The notes beneath the pieces were generated by a model, which saw only the letters and a program-made list of their open reading frames with translations, was not told where the DNA came from and did no database searches. The translations under genes were made by a program, and so were the position numbers. DNA of 64,000 nt from CBDFGQ01 sp965247295 (GTDB lineage Bacteria > Chloroflexota > Dehalococcoidia > Lucifugimonadales > JAGWBF01). Shown here piece by piece: positions 34,302 through 43,907 of the stretch (the stretch's first letter is position 1; every line of letters begins with the position of its first letter). The stretch is from NCBI GenBank assembly GCA_965247295.1, contig CBDFGQ010000008.1:186001-250000 (forward strand), in the 5' to 3' direction.

Positions 34302-34893
34302 CGTAGCCGGGGTCTTGGTTGGCTGCAGCCTGATGAGAGCCTTTTCTCCCTGCCAGGACGTCTCGGAATATCTGGTGATGGCATATATGACCGGGCTTTA
34401 TCTTATGCACAACCCCGGCAGGGTTGATACGAAAAATTTCGCCAACATCCCCTCCATCAAAGGCCAAACCACGGCCTTCCGCCTTCTCAAGTTTCACTAT
34501 GCCGTCCAAATTGGCGTCAAGAGAAGCTCTTTCTTGATCGATTAACTTTCGGTGTCATGGGCTCCACCCCTCGTGCTTGACTCGCCGGGACCAGGCGGCC
34601 TGCACGGAGTCATTCACGAGCGAACGAGACAAGAAGCCGGTGTTCCTAACCTGTCGTTAATTTGGCGTGCCCTAGAATGTGACGCGGGCCTCCGCGGGCA
34701 ATCTGTAGATTATGCTTTCAGAGGGTTGGCGCTCATCGGAGAAAAAAGAATGCCTGGGTCCGAAGGAAGGTAGGATGCCGCAGCACTAAGGGCTGAAGAT
34801 GGGCTGGCCCGTGCTCCCGCCTTGAGCAGGCCCCAGTTGCCGGTTAGCAGTGGAGGCATTAGTTAGCAAATTGCTAGAAAAGCGAGAAACACA
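34302..34893. other. Intergenic region, no supported gene
   Basis: Short open frames occur on both strands, but none has a recognisable protein together with a good ribosome-binding site. The stretch separates the ftsZ-like gene from tRNA-Gln. Confidence 0.4.
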
Positions 34894-34919
34894 GGCCCCC
34901 TGGATTATCCCAGGGGGCC
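34894..34919 (-). terminator. Terminator-like hairpin after tRNA-Gln
   Basis: GGCCCCCTGG (34894-34903) and CCAGGGGGCC (34910-34919) form a perfect 10-bp stem with a 6-base loop. On the minus strand it follows tRNA-Gln by 20 bases and is followed by TGTGTTTCTCGCTTTTC, an interrupted T-rich tail. Confidence 0.7.
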
Positions 34920-34939
34920 AATCTTGTATCTGCTTATGG

Positions 34940-35013
34940 TGGCTGCCCGGCCAGGATTCGAACCTGGGTCAGAGGAGCCAAAGTCCCCTGTGCTACCACT
35001 ACACCACCGGGCA
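34940..35013 (-). tRNA. tRNA-Gln (TTG)
   Basis: The minus strand gives acceptor TGCCCGG/CCGGGCA (U1-A72, usual for tRNA-Gln), D-arm GTGT/GCAC, anticodon stem GGGGA/TCCTC with loop CTTTGGC (anticodon TTG), T-stem CCAGG/CCTGG, discriminator G73 and an encoded CCA. Confidence 0.93.
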
Positions 35014-35050
35014 AGGGGTTGAGGTACCGGAGGTACCAGCGGACTGGGAT

Positions 35051-35079
35051 ATTATCTCACACGGAGGTAGGCCGGGCAA
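35051..35079 (-). promoter_or_regulatory. Putative promoter of tRNA-Gln
   Basis: TTGCCC (35074-35079), a 17-base spacer and GATAAT (35051-35056) preceded by TGA on the minus strand. The transcript would start about 30 bases before the tRNA. Confidence 0.55.
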
Positions 35080-35355
35080 AGGTACGAGTCCGGGGTGCGA
35101 GTGCCGCCCATGCTTGGCCAGGCGCGCCCTTGGTATACGGCCGAGGGGGTCCATGCCGATGGGACACAGGATGGGCAAAGGTGGGGAAGGCCGGTATAAT
35201 ACCAAGTCTGAGAGCCATTCGAGCGTACTACGGCACGCTGAGATGTACACCACGCCGTTGCTTGACAACCAGGGTACTGAGAGACCGCATGGCCAGCGGT
35301 AGACTCGCTTCGATGAGCGCCGAAGGAAGTCCCCCAAGCTGTTGGATATAGTTCA
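35080..35355. other. Intergenic region with TATAAT inside an inverted repeat
   Basis: GGTATAATACC at 35194-35204 combines a perfect -10 (35195-35200) with GGTAT/ATACC arms, so a repressor could cover the promoter of the MFS gene at 35356. The -35 is weak and the leader would be about 150 nt. No gene is seen. Confidence 0.35.
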
Positions 35356-36564
35356 ATGCTGCGCGTGACGCCGGGATGGATGCCAGGGTATGCCGGAGTA
35401 ATCCTCCTAGTTGCCGTGCTGGTGAACCTGTCGGCTCAGCTGCCTCGGAACACCTTCGGGCTGGTGCTTCCGTCTATGGAGCGGAGCCTCGACCTCTCCC
35501 ACTTCCAGGCAGGGAGCCTGTTCACCGCGATGGCCATGCTGCTCATGGTGGCTTCGCTGACCTTCGGGATGCTGGCGCCACGCTACGGCAGCCGCATAAC
35601 GGTCGGCCTCTCGGCCACAGTCGTGGGTCTGGCGATGATTTTTCTGGGGTCGTCGCCAAGTTTTGCCGTCGCCGTACTGGCAAGTGCCTTGGTGGGGTTT
35701 GCCGCTGGCGGGTGTACCACGCCCGTGATGGGCCTGCTATCGGTCTGGTTCTCGTCTCGCAACAGGGGTACAGTTGCCGGGTTGGCAGCCGCCGGTGGGG
35801 GCGTGAGCTTCGTGATTATAGGGGCCGTCGTCCCCTGGCTAACGGGCCGAGATCCCGACGACGGGTGGAGGCATAGCTGGTATGTACTAGCCACCTTCGT
35901 GATAGCTATTGGAATTCTTTCCCTGGCGTTCCTGCGGGACCAGCCCACGCGTGCTGCTGGAGTCTCAAGGGTGCGGATGGCCTGGCCTGTAGAGGCCTAC
36001 AAGAACGAGATGGTGTGGCTCATCAGCTTCCTGGCCTTTTGCTCAAGCTGGTGCAACACCCTCTTCGCGACATTCTTTGGCATCTACCTGGAGGACCAGG
36101 GAATCAGCCTCGCGGTCATTGGACGCCTATGGGGGCTCCTGGGAGTTCTTGGGATCCTGAGTGGGGTGTTCTGGGGTATCCTGTCCGATCGCCTGGGGCG
36201 TCGTGCCGGATTCCTGTTGTCCTTCATCATTCTGGGGGCCGGTTCACTGCTGTTCTGGCTCACTCCTGCCATGATTGGTCTTATAGCGTCCGTGATCCTG
36301 GTTGGAATGAGCAACCGTGCCACCTACACCATCTGCGCTGCGTCGGCGGGGGACTACGTACCGCCTCACATGTCCGCGGCGGCCTTCGGGCTCATGGGAG
36401 TGGGTGCTGGGTTGGGGAGCTCAATGGCACCTCTTGTCGGGGGCCGCATCGCCGACGCCACCGGGGACCCGGGGTTGGTCTTCCTACTGGCCACCGGAGC
36501 GACCGCCGTGGGCGTTGTGGCGTCGGCCTTCCTGAGTCGCCCGCGACCTCTCCTCCCCTCATAA
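35356..36564 (+). CDS. MFS transporter
   Basis: The 402-residue protein has about 12 hydrophobic segments in two halves. The family loop appears as GMLAPRYGSRITVGLS after helix 2 and as GILSDRLGRRAGFLLS in the second half. CTTPVMGLLSVWFSSRNRGTVAGLAAAG is typical of the oxalate/formate- or monocarboxylate-like branch (seen in parts). The substrate is unknown. The start codon has only a weak ribosome-binding site, and an in-frame ATG 8 codons later is possible. Confidence 0.88.
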   Translation: MLRVTPGWMPGYAGVILLVAVLVNLSAQLPRNTFGLVLPSMERSLDLSHFQAGSLFTAMAMLLMVASLTFGMLAPRYGSRITVGLSATVVGLAMIFLGSSPSFAVAVLASALVGFAAGGCTTPVMGLLSVWFSSRNRGTVAGLAAAGGGVSFVIIGAVVPWLTGRDPDDGWRHSWYVLATFVIAIGILSLAFLRDQPTRAAGVSRVRMAWPVEAYKNEMVWLISFLAFCSSWCNTLFATFFGIYLEDQGISLAVIGRLWGLLGVLGILSGVFWGILSDRLGRRAGFLLSFIILGAGSLLFWLTPAMIGLIASVILVGMSNRATYTICAASAGDYVPPHMSAAAFGLMGVGAGLGSSMAPLVGGRIADATGDPGLVFLLATGATAVGVVASAFLSRPRPLLPS

Positions 36565-36570
36565 GCCCAC

Positions 36571-37020
36571 TCACTCAACACGCGAGGCTATCTCCCTGAC
36601 CGCGGGCTCCAGCACCCGCACCATCTGGGAGAGTCGGCCCGATACCACCATGAGCAGGTCCTCGTCCAGGCTAGAGAAGGCGAAGTGTTGGTGGACTCGG
36701 GTCCACGAGGCCGTCCACTGCTCGGGCTCCACCTCGGCTCCCAGGGACTCCAGAGCGGCCGCGTGGCGGCTGGTCAGCTCTTCGAGATAGCGGGCGTTGA
36801 CCTCTGGTGTGGACTCAAAGTGAAGGCCCACCTCCACGGTGCCCGCGCGGCGGCGAATCCATACCTCGTAATGTACCTTCGGTTCGCCGTAGTGCAGCTT
36901 CACCAGTGAGCCGGTCGGTCCGGCTACGTGCACGTCCCTCAGGTCGGCCGGCAGCTGCATCCGCGCCAGCTCCGTGGCCTCGGCAAGGAACTCCTTTGTC
37001 TTCAGCGTCCTCGTCCGCAT
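36571..37020 (-). CDS. Conserved-looking protein of unknown function
   Basis: The 149-residue protein has a basic start (MRTRTLKTKEFLAEATELAR) and a mixed alpha/beta pattern with HYEVWIRRRAGTVEVGLHFE and SWTRVHQHFAFSSLDEDLL. I do not recognise the family. It lies 46 bases downstream of the M20 peptidase gene on the same strand and may be cotranscribed. Composition and lack of low-complexity sequence suggest a genuine gene. Confidence 0.6.
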   Translation of the reverse strand: MRTRTLKTKEFLAEATELARMQLPADLRDVHVAGPTGSLVKLHYGEPKVHYEVWIRRRAGTVEVGLHFESTPEVNARYLEELTSRHAAALESLGAEVEPEQWTASWTRVHQHFAFSSLDEDLLMVVSGRLSQMVRVLEPAVREIASRVE

Positions 37021-37066
37021 GGTCGGATGGGGCCATAACCTCTTCCCACAACTGGGGAAGCTGCGC

Positions 37067-38311
37067 CTACTTGCGAAGGCTGCAAACGTCCAGGGTAGTC
37101 AGGGCCAGAACCTTGGCTACCTGGAGCATGTCCCCGATGCGCGAGTACTCATCGGGTATGGTTGCCGACTCGGAGCCGCCGCCCGGCCCGTAGAGGAGAC
37201 ATGGCACTCCCGCTTTCCACAGGTGGCACGTATCGTCGCCGGTGTAAGAGCCGGGTAGGACCGTCCCAACCCCGTCTGGCTCCCTGCCAGTGACGGCCCG
37301 GTACTGGCGCAGCACCGAGTCCAGGATGTACTGGTCCCTGGGGAGGTCAAAGGGCTCCATGACCTCGGTGAAGACTTTGTATTTGGGCGGTGGCGGCATC
37401 TCAATCTCGTACTGGAAGTCCGGGTCCTCTGCCTTGAGCAGGTCCAGGGACACCTCGATGTCCTCCCGGACCGACTGGGAGCTCATGCCGGGCAGGAAGC
37501 GCACGTCCACGATCACGGTACAGAAGTCGGAGACGAAGTTGGGACCCCGGAGGTCGTAGTCACGTCCCCGGCCGCCGATTATGGTGCCCACATTGATCCT
37601 GGGCATGGCAGGCAGGTCGGGCCGCGGTGTGTGCTGTAGGCGCGTCGCCTTTATGGCTGGGATAGCCACGCACATCTTCTCGATGGCGTCCACGGCCTCC
37701 TCCATGCGGCTTATGTGCCTGGAGTTGCCCAGGGTGTGGACGGCCATCTCCAGCACGCCGGCGTGGACGGTGAGGATGTTTTCGGCCCCAAAGGGCTCCG
37801 GTACCACCGCCATGTCCGCGAGGGGCCCGTGATGGCAGAGGTACTTCGTGCCCACTCCGCCCTGTAGCTCGCCCACCACACAGGCCAGCACCAGGTCCCC
37901 CTTAAGCGCTACCCCAGAGCGCCGCACCGCCTCCGCCGCCGCTATCATGGAGGCGACGCCCGCCTTCATGTTGCGAATCCCGGCGCCGTACAAACGGTCT
38001 CCCTCGATCTGGGGCGTCCAATGGTCTCGCCTCCACCCCATGGCCAGGGGGTCGATGTCTATGTGGCCGTTCAGCATCAATGATTTGCCGCCGCCGGTGC
38101 CCCTGAGGGTGGCGATCGTCTGGAACCGGCCAGGCTCCACCTCCTGGAGCTGTACCTGGTAGCCCCGCGACTCCAGGTAGGTAGCGATGAACCGGGCCAC
38201 CTCCGTCTCTTCCGTCTTGAAGCTGGGTATCTTGACGAGCTCCTGTGCCAGATCCAGCATCGCCTCTCGGTTAACGGCATCCAGGATCTTCTGAGCCTCG
38301 GCTGAGGTCAT
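37067..38311 (-). CDS. M20 family metallopeptidase (ArgE/DapE/acetylornithine-deacetylase-like)
   Basis: From the ATG at 38311 the protein has about 414 residues. LMLNGHIDIDP carries the first zinc His and the bridging Asp; VVGELQGGVGT holds the catalytic Glu; VVPEPFG the next metal ligand; and VGTVLPGSYTGDDTCHLWKAG the C-terminal part. The family removes acyl or amino-acid groups from N-acylated substrates. A start four codons upstream is possible, but GAGGTGG fits 38311 better. Confidence 0.85.
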   Translation of the reverse strand: MTSAEAQKILDAVNREAMLDLAQELVKIPSFKTEETEVARFIATYLESRGYQVQLQEVEPGRFQTIATLRGTGGGKSLMLNGHIDIDPLAMGWRRDHWTPQIEGDRLYGAGIRNMKAGVASMIAAAEAVRRSGVALKGDLVLACVVGELQGGVGTKYLCHHGPLADMAVVPEPFGAENILTVHAGVLEMAVHTLGNSRHISRMEEAVDAIEKMCVAIPAIKATRLQHTPRPDLPAMPRINVGTIIGGRGRDYDLRGPNFVSDFCTVIVDVRFLPGMSSQSVREDIEVSLDLLKAEDPDFQYEIEMPPPPKYKVFTEVMEPFDLPRDQYILDSVLRQYRAVTGREPDGVGTVLPGSYTGDDTCHLWKAGVPCLLYGPGGGSESATIPDEYSRIGDMLQVAKVLALTTLDVCSLRK

Positions 38312-38446
38312 CTTCCACCTCATCCCCTACATTTTGGTCCAACACTGGCAGCCCACTGGCGGCGTTGAAGGTCTAGGTAAATCACATGCTTTCTGGTGCG
38401 GTCCCTCTTGCACCATGCGGGTCGTTCCCGCGCCACCGGCGCTGGA

Positions 38447-39358
38447 CTACCTGGTGTCATGGGACGTCCGACAAGGAGCATCCTGTCCAAAGCTAGCTAG
38501 GCCGACCCACTCCAGTAGCGTTTCCCCTCGTGCCGTACGACGTGGCCGAACCCGGGGGGCCGGAAAGTGGCACGAGACGAGGGTGATGCCCTCCGTCTCC
38601 ACCTGGTCCAGCAGCCGTTTGCGGGTCTCCGTGGCAACGTCCCAGTCCGAGTCGAAGCGGGAGTTCCAGTCTTCTTCGGTGATCTGGGCTGGATGGATGA
38701 GGACGTCCCCCTGAATGAGGGCCCGCTGTCCTCCGGAGGACACCATCACGCTCATGTGCCCCGGGGTGTGGCCGGGGGTGTGGAGTGCCTTTACCTCATC
38801 AGTCAGGTCCGTCTCTGCGGAGATGGCGTCGAACAGGTCGAGTCTTACCAGGCTCTCCACACAGCGGTCCATGTAATAGTAGGGCGAGGCCGCCTGGACC
38901 TCGGGGTTGCGGAAGTGGTCCAGGTCAGCCTGGTGGGCCACGTAGCGGGCGTTGGGAAAAGTGGGTTGCGTCCGGCCGTCGCGGTCGGTGGTGTTCCAAC
39001 CCACATGGTCCAGGTGGAGGTGGCTCAAGAGGACCGTGTTCACCTCGCCGGGGTCTACCCTCTTGGAGGCCAGATCCGCCATCAGCTGGCCGCGGAGTCC
39101 TCCGATGTACTCTATGGGGCCGGGGCCGTAGCCGGTGTCGATGAGGATAGTACGCCCCTGGGACCGAACCAGGTAGCAGCCGATCTCGATGCGCATCCCG
39201 TCTCCCTCGAAGGTGTCCGGGTAGCGCTCCCTGAACGGCAGCCAGGAATCCGGCGGGACCCGCGGCCACAGCTCTCCCAGGGTGCCGGGATAACGAACGT
39301 TCATATCCGAGAGGGCCAGGATCTCCGCGCTGCCCACTTTCATGTGGAAGCTACCCAC
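38447..39358 (-). CDS. MBL-fold metallo-hydrolase (AHL-lactonase family)
   Basis: The 303-residue protein has HLHLDH in VLLSHLHLDHVGWN, a His in HTPGHTPGHMSVM, an Asp in IQGDVLIH and a late His in VSCHFPAPR, giving a dinuclear metal site. It is about 60 residues longer than the MBL protein at 16.7 kb and has a YPGTLGELWPRVPPDSW N-terminal segment. The start is GTG at 39358 with GAGGAG 7 bases upstream. Substrate unknown. Confidence 0.87.
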   Translation of the reverse strand: MGSFHMKVGSAEILALSDMNVRYPGTLGELWPRVPPDSWLPFRERYPDTFEGDGMRIEIGCYLVRSQGRTILIDTGYGPGPIEYIGGLRGQLMADLASKRVDPGEVNTVLLSHLHLDHVGWNTTDRDGRTQPTFPNARYVAHQADLDHFRNPEVQAASPYYYMDRCVESLVRLDLFDAISAETDLTDEVKALHTPGHTPGHMSVMVSSGGQRALIQGDVLIHPAQITEEDWNSRFDSDWDVATETRKRLLDQVETEGITLVSCHFPAPRVRPRRTARGETLLEWVGLASFGQDAPCRTSHDTR

Positions 39359-39590
39359 CGCCCCACTCCTCGCAACCGCATTCTGCCGAAAAGGGTCACA
39401 TCATGGCCGGCCCGGGATTTGGTGGTGGCAGTCTATACCCGCCATACCACTGAGTCAAGGGCCATACATCGGTGCCGGGGGGCGACGTCAGATTCTTGAC
39501 ATCTCAATGCGCGCTGCCTAAACTCTGACCATCCGCCGGGCTAGAAGGGTTGGGCTCGAAGCTAATTCAGTGCGGTGGAGTGATGACGCC

Positions 39591-40370
39591 ATGACTGCCA
39601 TACGACTACTCTCGTGGAACGTCAACGGCATTAGGGCCGTACAAAAGAAAGGATTTCTCGACTGGTTTACCCAGGCCAGCCCCGACATCCTGTGTCTGCA
39701 GGAGACCAAGGCGTCCCCGGACCAGCTCACCTCCGGCCTTACAGACGTCGAAGGGTACACTTCGTACTTCTCCTCGCCAGAGAGGAAGGGCTACAGTGGA
39801 GTGGCGCTCTACACCAGACCGAAACCTGAGAAGCTCAGCTATGGCTTTGGCAACGACCGGTTCGATAAGGAGGGTCGGTGTACCATCGCCGACTACGGTG
39901 CGTTTGTACTGGTGAACGTTTACTTCCCCAACGGCCGGTCATCCAGCGAACGGCTGGCGTATAAGATGGAGTTTTACGATACCTTCCTGGAGTACATAGA
40001 CGGCATTAGAAAGGGCGGAAGAAGTGTTGTGTTCTGCGGGGACGTGAACACCGCCCACAAGGCCATTGACCTGTCCCGGCCTAAGGAAAACGAAAAGACC
40101 TCGGGGTTCCTGCCGGAAGAGCGGTCCTGGGTGGACAAGCTTATTGCCCACGGCTACGTGGACACATTCAGGATGTTCGACGACAGGCCGGGCCAGTATA
40201 GCTACTGGGACATGATGAGCCGGGCGCGGGACAGGAATGTGGGGTGGAGAATAGACTATTTCTTTGTAGACGAGGGCTTCGCCGAGCGAGTAAAGGGTGC
40301 CTTCATCCTGCCCGATGTGATGGGCTCGGACCACTGCCCCGTCGGCATCGACATCGACCTACCCGCCTAG
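39591..40370 (+). CDS. xth: Exodeoxyribonuclease III / AP endonuclease
   Basis: The 259-residue protein has all the ExoIII landmarks: LLSWNVNGIRA, LCLQETKA (metal-binding Glu), YSGVALYTR, FCGDVNTAHKAIDL, NVGWRIDYFFV and GSDHCPVGID (catalytic His). It removes abasic-site blocks and 3' damage in base excision repair. The ATG at 39591 is chosen; the frame extends seven codons upstream to a GTG. Confidence 0.95.
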   Translation: MTAIRLLSWNVNGIRAVQKKGFLDWFTQASPDILCLQETKASPDQLTSGLTDVEGYTSYFSSPERKGYSGVALYTRPKPEKLSYGFGNDRFDKEGRCTIADYGAFVLVNVYFPNGRSSSERLAYKMEFYDTFLEYIDGIRKGGRSVVFCGDVNTAHKAIDLSRPKENEKTSGFLPEERSWVDKLIAHGYVDTFRMFDDRPGQYSYWDMMSRARDRNVGWRIDYFFVDEGFAERVKGAFILPDVMGSDHCPVGIDIDLPA

Positions 40371-40452
40371 CCCTCTGGCCCGTGGGCAACGGACCTAAAG
40401 CCTAGGGCCCCTTCTATCTGAGTCATCGAATCGGCTTGTCTACCAGCCATAG

Positions 40453-41976
40453 TTACGACGTCAAGCGCGGGCGGTACTGGAGGGCCTCCGCCAGGTGGGT
40501 GATGCCGATGGTCTCGGACCCTGCCAGGTCGGCAATGGTCAGGGAAAGTTTCAGGATCCGGTGGAAGGCCCGGGCCGAAAGGTCCAGCTGTTTCATCGCC
40601 GCCTGAAGGAGCCCCTTGGCGTTGTCCTCCATTCCACAGTAGCTCCAGACCTCCGCTGGGCCCATCTCGGCGTTGCAGATGAAGTGGGTATCCTGGAAGC
40701 GCCGCCCCTGGAGTTCCCTCGCTGCGGCCACCCTTTGCCGAATCTGAAGGGAGGATTCCTCCGAGTCTGTGGCCACGAGCTTCTCGTATTCCACCGGCGG
40801 TACCTCGATGAATATGTCCATCCTGTCCAGGATGGGTCCGCTGATCCGCTTCTGGTAGCGGGCCACCAGACCCGGCGAGCAGACGCATGCCCGTGTTGGA
40901 TGGCTGAAGTACCCGCACGGGCACGGATTCATGGCTCCTATTAGGGCGAAGTTGGCTGGAAATGTAACCGTGCCGCCGACCCGGCTTATGGTTAGCATCT
41001 TGTCTTCCATCGGCTGGCGCAGCGCCTCCAGGGCGGCGTGCCCGAACTCGGGTAACTCGTCCAGAAACAGCACTCCCCGGTGACTCAGCGTTGCCTCGCC
41101 CGGCCGCGGCAACCGGCCACCCCCGACCAGGCCCGCATTGGAGATGGTGTAGTGAGGGGACCTGAAGGGCCTCTGGACAATCAGTGGCCTATCCGATGGC
41201 AAATGGCCTCCCACGCTGTATACCTTGGTAACTTCGATGGACTCCTGGCGAGTCATGCGTGGCAGAATGGAGGGCATAGCCCTGGCGAGCAGGGTCTTGC
41301 CGCTGCCGGGCGGTCCGCTCATCAGTACGTTGTGCCCACCTGCCGCTGCCACCTCCAGGGCACGCTTGGCATGCTCCTGCCCCTTGATATGGGACAGGTC
41401 GGGGCCGGATGAGATGTCCTCCGAAGACGGCTCTTGGACATTATCAAATTTCACGGCGTCCAGCACCGATTCTCCCCGCAGGTGACTGGTCAGGTCGGCC
41501 AGGGTGCCCGTGGGCACTACATCTATCCCCTCCACCAATGATGCCTCGCCGCCATCAACCGCCGGAGCGAACACCGTGGCGTAGTGGTGGTCACGGGCTA
41601 CCGAAACCATTGGCAGTATTCCGCTCCTATGGCGCAGGCTGCCGTCCAGTGACAGCTCCCCCAGGAAAACGGCGGAGTCGGGCGATTGGGACACCTGACC
41701 GGAACTCACCAGGATCCCTACGGCGATGGGAAGGTCATAGGACGGGCCTGCCTTTCTGACGTCCGCCGGGGCCAGGTTTACCGTGATCCTGCGCAGGGGG
41801 AACTCGCAGCCGGAGTTACGAATGGCGGCCCTGACCCGCTCCCTGGCCTCCTGGACCGCTGTATCGGGCAGGCCGACGATAGAGAAAGAGGGCAGCCCGG
41901 GGGAAATGTCTACCTCGACCTCGACGATATAGCCGTCCAGTCCCGCCAGTGCACAGGTCCTTACTTTGGCCAGCAT
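40453..41976 (-). CDS. comM: YifB/ComM family Mg-chelatase-like AAA+ ATPase
   Basis: The 507-residue protein starts with the ComM N-terminal domain (VEVEVDISPGLPSFSIVGLPD), followed by Walker A GPPGSGKTLLARAMP, Walker B VLFLDELPEF, a Cys-rich CPCGYFSHPTRACVC and the C-terminal RAFHRILKLSLTIADLAGSE. ComM is a hexameric helicase that promotes branch migration in natural transformation. It ends just after the convergent xth gene. Confidence 0.93.
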   Translation of the reverse strand: MLAKVRTCALAGLDGYIVEVEVDISPGLPSFSIVGLPDTAVQEARERVRAAIRNSGCEFPLRRITVNLAPADVRKAGPSYDLPIAVGILVSSGQVSQSPDSAVFLGELSLDGSLRHRSGILPMVSVARDHHYATVFAPAVDGGEASLVEGIDVVPTGTLADLTSHLRGESVLDAVKFDNVQEPSSEDISSGPDLSHIKGQEHAKRALEVAAAGGHNVLMSGPPGSGKTLLARAMPSILPRMTRQESIEVTKVYSVGGHLPSDRPLIVQRPFRSPHYTISNAGLVGGGRLPRPGEATLSHRGVLFLDELPEFGHAALEALRQPMEDKMLTISRVGGTVTFPANFALIGAMNPCPCGYFSHPTRACVCSPGLVARYQKRISGPILDRMDIFIEVPPVEYEKLVATDSEESSLQIRQRVAAARELQGRRFQDTHFICNAEMGPAEVWSYCGMEDNAKGLLQAAMKQLDLSARAFHRILKLSLTIADLAGSETIGITHLAEALQYRPRLTS

Positions 41977-42284
41977 GCCGTGTCTCCTCGGGGGCAGCTC
42001 ACTCTAGGGCAATACTAAGTGCGTCCCGGTGGCCAGTCAACTTGTACCCTTAGCCGAACCGCGCATGGTCGGGCTGGCCGCAGGCGCCGTATATGCGAGG
42101 GCGTGACGAAGCCCACAGTTGCGGCGTGATCTCCAGCACGGACAGACGAGGGTACTTACCCCTACACTCTAGTTGTATCGAGTCGAAGTTGGCTGGACCT
42201 GGGTCGATGGGTCCGTCCAAGGCGGAATCGGGAATGATAGAGCAGGTGCCCATCGGGCAACATCACAAGGGAGGCGACAGAAGA

Positions 42285-42443
42285 ATGTGTCGCCACTATT
42301 GGGTTATTGAAGCTGCCGATGGCCCCATAAGCAGGGGCGTGTGCCAGCGATGCCACGTGATAGGGGAGTTCAAGAACTACATCGACGTGAGCTCACGGGA
42401 CGATGAGAGCCTCCTGGTCCCGGCCGAGGGACCGGATCTTTAG
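42285..42443 (+). CDS. Short Cys/His protein of unknown function (CRHYWVIE family)
   Basis: From the ATG at 42285 (GGGAGG about 10 bases upstream) a 52-residue protein begins MCRHYWVIEAADGPISRG and has a Cys-x-x-Cys pair (CQRC) followed by EFKNYIDV. This short pattern, an N-terminal CxH and a later CxxC, looks like a small zinc-binding protein found in Actinobacteria/Chloroflexota; I cannot name a function. The frame is open further upstream, but that part is not convincing. Confidence 0.6.
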   Translation: MCRHYWVIEAADGPISRGVCQRCHVIGEFKNYIDVSSRDDESLLVPAEGPDL

Positions 42444-42454
42444 GTACCGCCGGC

Positions 42455-43768
42455 TCAGGGTCCGCCGGCGTGGGTCGGGAGTACCGGCCTTCGCGCCATT
42501 AGGAAAAGGATTCCGCCCAGCAGACACAGGGCGGCAAGCAGGTTAAAGGGCAGCGTGTAGCTGCCCTTTGCGTCGTAGTAGACCGCCGTGAGAAGTGGCG
42601 CCGTCAATAGGCAAAGGCTCATCGGGACCTGGGACAGTCCCATAATATTGGCGAAAGCCTTGCGACCGAAGTAGTCACCGCGGATGGCTATGGTGTTGGG
42701 TGCACGGCCACCCATACCGATGCCGAAGACCACCGCGAAGATGAAAGCCATGGCGACGCCATCGTTTTGGGTGAGTGCGACGACGGCGACCGCCATAATG
42801 GAGGCGAACACGAAGATGGTCAGGTTTTTTGGGAAGCGGTCTCCTATATAGCCACCCAGCACCTGAAATACCGTCGATGTGGCGGCGTAGGTGGCCGCTA
42901 CCCATCCCGCCGTCTGGAGCGAAAGCCCCCGGTCAGTGAGCATTAGAATCACGTGGCCTACTACGGTGACGAGAAGCATGGTGGTGAACGCGTGTCCAAA
43001 GGTAATGAGCCAGAAGGCGGGGGTCTTGAGCGCCTGACGGGTTGTGAAATCGGCATCCGTGCCCCTGGCGGGTTCAGTTCCAGTGGCAATAGCCTGTGAC
43101 CGGCTGGAGGCGGGCAGGTCGCCATCGGGAAGCTGGCCGTACTCCTCCGGGCGGTTTCGGATCAGCCTTGAAAGCGGCAGAACGACCAGTATCACAAACA
43201 CCCCAATGGCCACCACTACAGCCCTCCACCCGAGGCGGTCCTCGTCGGGGTCAATGGCCCACGCGATGAGGGGGATCAGCAGCAGGCCTCCAAGGCGGTG
43301 GCCCAGCTCTGCCCAGGCCATGGCCGTGGCCCGCCGGCGCACAAACCAGAAGTTCACGGCCGTCATCAGCGGCATCCAGCTGCCCAGACCCTGGCCAGCG
43401 GCCATCAGCAGAAACGCCAGATAAAACATCCACAGGTTCTGGGTTGTGCTGAAGAGCAGCAGTCCCGCGCCCATGATCGACATCCCTATCAGCACCATCC
43501 GGCGGGAGCCGACGCGTTCGGTGAGGTACCCCCCAAGTGGACCCATGACGCTGCCCTCTATGCGAGTAAACACGAAGGCAAAAAACAGCTGGGTACGGGT
43601 CCATTGGAAGTCGTGCTCCAGTGCCACGGCCCAGATCCCAAGGGCGTAGAACAGGGGTACGGACCCCAGCGCTATTATCAGAGCGGCGATGGCCACCAGC
43701 CACCAGCCGTAAAACACACCCCGAAAACGGGCCAGTGGGTCAAAGCGCCGGCTGACCTGTGTCACCAA
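42455..43768 (-). CDS. MFS transporter (tandem copy 2)
   Basis: From a TTG near 43768 the protein has about 437 residues with about 12 membrane segments, beginning RFRGVFYGWWLVAIAALIIALG. It carries FTRIEGSVMGPLGGYLTERVGSRRMVLIG in parts and IRNRPEEYGQLPDGD in the central loop. It is closely related to the next MFS gene, so the two arose by duplication. An N-terminal in-frame extension to 44026 is rejected because it is not membrane-like. Related to the oxalate/formate-type branch; substrate unknown. Confidence 0.82.
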   Translation of the reverse strand: MVTQVSRRFDPLARFRGVFYGWWLVAIAALIIALGSVPLFYALGIWAVALEHDFQWTRTQLFFAFVFTRIEGSVMGPLGGYLTERVGSRRMVLIGMSIMGAGLLLFSTTQNLWMFYLAFLLMAAGQGLGSWMPLMTAVNFWFVRRRATAMAWAELGHRLGGLLLIPLIAWAIDPDEDRLGWRAVVVAIGVFVILVVLPLSRLIRNRPEEYGQLPDGDLPASSRSQAIATGTEPARGTDADFTTRQALKTPAFWLITFGHAFTTMLLVTVVGHVILMLTDRGLSLQTAGWVAATYAATSTVFQVLGGYIGDRFPKNLTIFVFASIMAVAVVALTQNDGVAMAFIFAVVFGIGMGGRAPNTIAIRGDYFGRKAFANIMGLSQVPMSLCLLTAPLLTAVYYDAKGSYTLPFNLLAALCLLGGILFLMARRPVLPTHAGGP

Positions 43769-43907
43769 GGACCCCCGACGGCCGGGCCTCCGCCGTGGCT
43801 TTCCCGCAGGCGGCTGGCCGAAATGTTGGATTGTATCACTACCGGCATTTCCGATTACCCACCTTGAGGCCACATGAATTGTGTCCTGCGCCACGCTGAC
43901 GGCTGGG

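Noticed and set aside
34174..34509. Minus-strand frame upstream of the second ftsZ-like gene
   Set aside because: It overlaps the promoter box, lacks a plausible ribosome-binding site and resembles no protein.
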